Assembly: GCA_015228895.1 (NCBI GenBank)
Contig: JADGCR010000068.1
Coordinates: forward strand, 1-9,976
DNA length: 9,976 nt
Direction: 5' to 3'
DNA from: Magnetococcales bacterium
Lineage (GTDB): Bacteria > Pseudomonadota > Magnetococcia > Magnetococcales > Magnetaquicoccaceae
The position numbers and the translations under genes are program-made. The notes beneath the pieces were generated by a model. It ran no database searches. It had not been told where the DNA came from and saw only the letters and a program-made list of their open reading frames with translations. Below, one piece after another: positions 6,414 through 9,976 of this stretch (positions within the stretch are counted from its first letter, which is position 1; the number at the start of each line of letters is the position of its first letter).

Positions 6414-8759
6414 ATGACCAAACTCGTCATCGTAGAATCTCCCGCCAAAGCCAAAACCATCAACAAGTTTCTTGGCAAGGAGTACACCGTCGCCGCCACC
6501 TATGGCCATATTCGCGACCTGCCGTCCAAGGACGGCTCCGTGGACACGGAAAACCAATTCCAGATGCACTACGAGGTCTCCTCCGACTCGACCAAACATG
6601 TCACGGAACTGGCCAAAGCCGCCAAGGGGGCGGAACTGCTGTTGCTGGCCACCGACCCTGACCGGGAAGGCGAAGCCATCTCCTGGCACGTTCTGGAGAC
6701 CCTGCGGGCCAAAAAGGAGCTGGCCCACATCCCGGTCAAACGGGTGGTGTTCCACGAGATCACCAAACGGGCCATCCTGGAGGCGGTGAGCAACCCCAGG
6801 GACATCGACATGAATCTGGTCAACGCCCAACAGACCAGGCGCGCCCTGGATTATCTGGTGGGTTTCAATCTCAGTCCCCTGCTGTGGAAAAAGGTGCGAC
6901 GGGGGCTTTCCGCCGGTCGGGTGCAATCCGTGGCCTTGCGGTTGATCTGCGAACGGGAAAACGAAGTCCGGGAGTTCAAAACCCAGGAGTACTGGAGCAT
7001 CACGGCGGATGTGATCCGCACCGACCCCAACGCCGAGCGACGCCCCTTCCAGGCCCGTCTGGTGAGCGCGGAGGGGAAAAAGCTCAACCGTTTCGACATC
7101 CCCAACGAAACACGGGCCTTGCAGCTGGTGCAGGCCGTCAGCGATCAGCCGGTTTTCGTCGCGGCGGTGGAAAAAAAGCGGGTGTTGCGCAACCCCTCCC
7201 CGCCCTTCATCACCTCCACCTTGCAGCAGGAGGCCTCCCGCAAATTGGGATTTTCCGCCCGGCAGACCATGATCACCGCCCAGAAGCTTTACGAAGGGGT
7301 GGAGATCACCCTGCCGGACGGCACGCAGGAGACCGTCGGTTTGATCACCTACATGAGAACCGACTCGGTGCAGCTGGCCAGCGAGGCGGTCAACGCCCTG
7401 CGTGATCTGATCAAACAGCGCTATGGCGCGGATTATCTCCCCAAGACCCCGAGAAAATACAAATCCTCCGCCAAAAACGCCCAGGAGGCCCACGAGGCGG
7501 TGCGTCCCACCGACCCCAACCTCTTCCCGGAAAAGTTGCGCAAAACCCTGGACAGGGACGGTTTCCGTCTTTACGAGCTGATCTGGAAGCGCACCATGGC
7601 CTGTCAGATGGCCTCGGCCCAGCTCGATCAGGTGGCCGCCACCCTGGCGGTGGGCAAAAACGATCCCAAGGCGCCCCATCTGTTTCGGGCCACGGGTTCC
7701 TCCGTGGCCTTTCCCGGATTCATGGAGGTCTACAGCGAAGGCCACGACGCCACCCCGGAGCAGGATCGCAACCAGGACGAAACCGACGCCATCCTGCCCC
7801 CCCTGGAGGAGGGCAATCCCCTGACCGTGACCACCATCGATCCCCACCGGCATTTCACCGAACCGCCGCCCCGGTATACCGAGGCCTCGCTGGTCAAGAT
7901 TCTGGAGAGCTACGGCATCGGTCGTCCGTCCACCTACGCCCCCACCATGTCCACGTTGCAGGAGCGGGGTTATGTCAAGCTGGAGCAGCGCAAGTTCGTG
8001 CCCGAGGATGTGGGGGAGGTGGTGAACCGCTTCCTGGTGGAACATTTCGAAAAATACGTCGATTACCACTTCACCGCCCATCTGGAGGACGATCTGGATG
8101 CCATCTCCCGGGGGGAAATGGCCTGGATCCCCCTGCTGGACTCCTTCTGGAAGCCGTTCCAGACCCAGGTGCTCGAGAAGGAGAGCACCACGAAGCGCTC
8201 CGACATCACCACCGAGGCCACGGATCAGACCTGCCCGGAGTGCCAGCAACCCCTCAACATCAAGTTGGGACGCTTCGGGCGTTTCCTGGCCTGTTCCAAC
8301 TACCCGGAGTGCCGTTTCACCCGCAACCTCAAGAAGGAGGGGGAGGAGGAGAAACCCGAGCCGGAACCGGAACTCTCCGATCAGCTCTGTGACAAATGTG
8401 AAAAACCCATGCTGGTCAAGGCGGGCCGCTTCGGCAAGTATCTGGCCTGTTCCGGCTATCCCGCCTGCCGCAACATCCAGCCGCTGGAGAAACCCAGGGA
8501 TACCGGGGTGCTCTGCCCCCTGTGCGACAAGGGCACCTTCCTGGAGAAGAAATCCCGGCGCGGCAAGGTGTTCTTCTCCTGCTCCAACTATCCCAAGTGT
8601 CGCCATGCGTTGTGGAACAAGCCCCTGCCCGGAACGTCATGCCCCCAATGCCAGGCGCCGTTCTTGACCGAGAAGGTCACCAAACGGTTCGGCACCGAGT
8701 ATCTCTGTCCGACGGAGAATTGCGGCTACAAGGAAAAACCCCCAACCCAGACGGGATGA
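6414..8759 (+). CDS. topA: DNA topoisomerase I (type IA)
   Basis: The 781-residue enzyme relaxes negatively supercoiled DNA by cutting one strand and passing the other. The TOPRIM domain is at the N-terminus: VIVESPAKAKT (Glu8) and DPDREGE at 81-87 provide the acidic metal-binding residues. GLSAGRVQSVALRLICERE at about 164-182 is the type IA signature region. The catalytic tyrosine is Tyr313 in GLITYMRTDS. YGIGRPSTYA at 500-509 and the dimerised toroid domains follow. The C-terminus carries four tetracysteine zinc ribbons at about 607-633, 659-685, 701-729 and 743-770, which bind single-stranded DNA and may contact RNA polymerase. The ATG at 6414 has CAGG 4 bases upstream. Length is in the normal range (E. 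coli 865, many others 700-850). Gene order dprA-topA is widely conserved. The next gene starts 4 bp after its stop. Confidence 0.97.
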   Translation: MTKLVIVESPAKAKTINKFLGKEYTVAATYGHIRDLPSKDGSVDTENQFQMHYEVSSDSTKHVTELAKAAKGAELLLLATDPDREGEAISWHVLETLRAKKELAHIPVKRVVFHEITKRAILEAVSNPRDIDMNLVNAQQTRRALDYLVGFNLSPLLWKKVRRGLSAGRVQSVALRLICERENEVREFKTQEYWSITADVIRTDPNAERRPFQARLVSAEGKKLNRFDIPNETRALQLVQAVSDQPVFVAAVEKKRVLRNPSPPFITSTLQQEASRKLGFSARQTMITAQKLYEGVEITLPDGTQETVGLITYMRTDSVQLASEAVNALRDLIKQRYGADYLPKTPRKYKSSAKNAQEAHEAVRPTDPNLFPEKLRKTLDRDGFRLYELIWKRTMACQMASAQLDQVAATLAVGKNDPKAPHLFRATGSSVAFPGFMEVYSEGHDATPEQDRNQDETDAILPPLEEGNPLTVTTIDPHRHFTEPPPRYTEASLVKILESYGIGRPSTYAPTMSTLQERGYVKLEQRKFVPEDVGEVVNRFLVEHFEKYVDYHFTAHLEDDLDAISRGEMAWIPLLDSFWKPFQTQVLEKESTTKRSDITTEATDQTCPECQQPLNIKLGRFGRFLACSNYPECRFTRNLKKEGEEEKPEPEPELSDQLCDKCEKPMLVKAGRFGKYLACSGYPACRNIQPLEKPRDTGVLCPLCDKGTFLEKKSRRGKVFFSCSNYPKCRHALWNKPLPGTSCPQCQAPFLTEKVTKRFGTEYLCPTENCGYKEKPPTQTG

Positions 8760-8763
8760 ATTC

Positions 8764-9663
8764 ATGCGCAAACTCCTGGCGACCCGATTCGGCGGGCTCT
8801 ATCTTTTCGGCCTGCTGTTCGTCGCCATCTCCTTCGTCATTCGGCTGGCGCTCTTCTTCAAGGCCTACGACGGCCTGGAGCTCTCCGTCGGCGCCATCCT
8901 GCGCATCTTTGCCACCGGTCTTTTCTATGACCTGGTGGCGTTCTCCTACTTCGTCATCTTGTTTCTGATCTATCTGATCCTGCTGCCCAACCGGTTCTTC
9001 TGTCATCCCCTGCACCGTTTTTTCTATTATTTTGTTTATTGCGCTGCTCTTTATCTAATGGTTTTCAATGGCGTCTCCGAGTGGATCTTCTGGGACGAGT
9101 TCGGCGTGCGCTACAACTTCATCGCCGTGGATTATCTGGTCTACACCCAGGAGGTGATCGGCAACATCCGCCAATCCTATCCGGTACCGACTCTGCTGCT
9201 GGCCATCCTGGTGGTGACGGCCCTCATCTGGGAGCTGGTACGCCGCAAACAGTGGCTGCAACCCGCCTTCGAGGTTGCCGAGCCCTTCCGGGCGCGGGCG
9301 CTGCATGGCTCTAAACTGCTGCTGCTGCCCGTGCTCTTCTATTTCGGCGTCGATCACTCCCTGGCGGAAAGCGTGCGCAACCGTTTTCACGCCGAGCTGG
9401 CCAAGAACGGCATCTACTCCCTCTTTTCCGCTTTTCTCAACAACGAACTGGAATATGACCGCTTCTATCTGAAAAAGGATGAAAGAGAGGTCTTCGCCCG
9501 GGTGCGCCAGCGGCTCTCCGGCCCCAACGCCACCCTGCGCAGCGACGATCCGTTGGACATCACCCGGCGGAAGAGATCCTCGTCCGCCACCCCCCAGACA
9601 TTCTCCATGGTGATCTCGGCAGCGGTCAACAGGGTGCGGTCCACCACATCGAAACCGTTATGA
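8764..9663 (+). CDS. Membrane N-terminal half of an LTA synthase/sulfatase-family protein, broken by an inverted junction near 9565
   Basis: The frame gives 299 residues, but only about the first 268 look genuine. They contain five hydrophobic segments (about 11-32, 46-74, 86-110, 142-158 and 184-196), the membrane part typical of LTA synthase/phosphoglycerol transferase-like proteins (alkaline phosphatase superfamily), and a stretch ending DDPLDITR at 261-268, which in this family leads into the catalytic domain. The following residues 269-299 (RKRSSSATPQ onward) are simply the antisense of sulfatase sequence lying on the other strand. The catalytic domain (another 300 or more residues) is therefore missing here. 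In Gram-negatives such proteins modify envelope glycans or lipids with phospho-alcohols; the substrate is unknown. The ATG at 8764 is 4 bp after topA's stop, with no strong ribosome site, suggesting coupling to topA. The gene is either broken, switchable, or an assembly artefact. Confidence 0.8.
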   Translation: MRKLLATRFGGLYLFGLLFVAISFVIRLALFFKAYDGLELSVGAILRIFATGLFYDLVAFSYFVILFLIYLILLPNRFFCHPLHRFFYYFVYCAALYLMVFNGVSEWIFWDEFGVRYNFIAVDYLVYTQEVIGNIRQSYPVPTLLLAILVVTALIWELVRRKQWLQPAFEVAEPFRARALHGSKLLLLPVLFYFGVDHSLAESVRNRFHAELAKNGIYSLFSAFLNNELEYDRFYLKKDEREVFARVRQRLSGPNATLRSDDPLDITRRKRSSSATPQTFSMVISAAVNRVRSTTSKPL

Positions 9664-9976
9664 CTAAAAAAATGATTCATATTGTCGAAATAGCCGTAAC
9701 CGCCGTAGATGAAACGGGTGTCGTAGCCCCGCTCCCGGAACAGGAAACCCACCGAAAAGAGATCCTCGTTGTTGGGCCGCTTCACCTTGCTGCGGCCCGG
9801 CGTGGGGGGCACCGAGAGCACGATGCTCTCCATGCCCCGGTCGGTGCGGGTGCCGGTGGCATAGTAGTTGGTGAAGGTCAGGGACTCCTTGGCCAGACGG
9901 TCGAGGTTGGGCGTCAGGTTGCTCGGATTGCCGAACAGGGCCAGATAATCGGCACTCATGGATTCGATGGTCAGGT
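9465..9976 (-). pseudogene. Start of an LTA synthase/sulfatase catalytic domain, inverted, partial at both ends
   Basis: Read from the right edge inward, the minus strand encodes LTIESMSADYLALFGN, LTPNLDRLAKESLTF, YYATGTRTDRGMES, VPPTPGRSKVKRP, FIYGGYGYFDNMNHFF and ENVWGVADEDLFRRVM. These are in family order for the first 140 residues of an LTA synthase/sulfatase catalytic domain. The Glu of IES is a metal ligand, and a Thr in TGTRT is the likely nucleophile. Homology stops at about 9558. The remainder of the frame to 9465 is only the antisense of the membrane half encoded on the plus strand. The frame is open at the window edge; the ATG at 9959 (in ESMSADY) is an internal methionine, not a start. 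The C-terminal half with the second metal site (Asp-His region) is absent. This piece is what should follow residue 268 of the plus-strand gene, so it is probably the same gene, flipped. Confidence 0.75.
9556..9572. other. Inversion junction inside the LTA synthase/sulfatase gene
   Basis: Plus-strand homology ends with DITR (codons 9556-9567) and minus-strand homology ends with LFRRVM (codons 9572-9558). The two ends share the bases between about 9558 and 9567. ATCACCCGG (9559-9567) could therefore have been present in both original places in opposite orientation, as a short inverted repeat or microhomology of up to about 9 bases. Only one junction lies in the window. The exact breakpoint within this stretch cannot be fixed without an intact homolog. 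Confidence 0.6.

Noticed and set aside
6405..8606. A 733-codon open frame on the minus strand opposite topA
   Set aside because: It is fully antisense to topA, whose protein is unmistakable. The antisense translation is rich in Gly, His and Gln with no recognisable domain, the usual shadow of GC-rich coding DNA.
9465..9959. A complete minus-strand gene starting at the ATG at 9959
   Set aside because: Homology continues upstream of that ATG (LTIES before MSADY) to the window edge, so the ATG is internal. Residues after about 9558 are antisense of another gene part, so neither end is genuine.
8764..9976. Two independent convergent sulfatase genes that happen to meet at 9565
   Set aside because: Not excluded but less likely: both would have to be truncated at the same base. 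The two pieces are also consecutive parts of one protein with little gap or overlap, which a single flipped segment explains more simply.
1..9976. tRNA, rRNA, CRISPR arrays, insertion sequences or an origin
   Set aside because: No cloverleaf-like segments, regularly spaced repeats, transposase motifs or terminal inverted repeats were seen on either strand.

Overview
The window comes from a high-GC (roughly 60-65% by eye) Gram-negative bacterium, most likely a proteobacterium. The evidence is the ordinary chromosomal order plsY - periplasmic LysM-family neighbour - dprA - topA, together with a proteobacterial-type SSB ending in DDDIPF. I cannot name the genus. Coding density is very high, and the only gap over 100 bp is the 144 bp between the divergent ssb and plsY genes.

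Left half, minus strand (reading from about 3557 down to 1): ssb is followed after 24 bp by three genes for an activated surface sugar. First is a short NeuB-like sugar-acid synthase without the usual C-terminal SAF domain. Next is a 588-residue fusion of a CMP-sugar-acid cytidylyltransferase (NeuA/KdsB fold) with a complete D-2-hydroxyacid dehydrogenase. Last is a family 2 glycosyltransferase that runs off the left edge. The three sugar genes overlap by 4 bases at each junction (GTGA, then ATGA), which suggests translational coupling. Together they could make a nonulosonic-type acid, activate it with CMP, and supply a glycan or O-antigen-like assembly pathway; the exact sugar cannot be read from the sequence.

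Right half, plus strand (3702 to the end): plsY (acyl-phosphate glycerol-3-phosphate acyltransferase), an exported protein matching the C-terminal part of the LysM protein usually found beside dprA, dprA, topA with four zinc ribbons, and then the membrane half of an LTA synthase/sulfatase-family protein. Spacings are 4, 17, 39 and 4 bp, so this looks like one transcription unit, perhaps with an internal start before topA.

The most striking observation is at the right edge. The membrane half of the LTA synthase/sulfatase gene reads on the plus strand up to about 9565. The next part of the same kind of protein, the start of the catalytic sulfatase domain, then lies on the minus strand from the window end back to about 9560. 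The gene looks as if an internal segment has been flipped. This could be a real (possibly reversible) inversion, a broken gene, or an assembly/amplification chimera. The other half of the evidence lies just outside the window.
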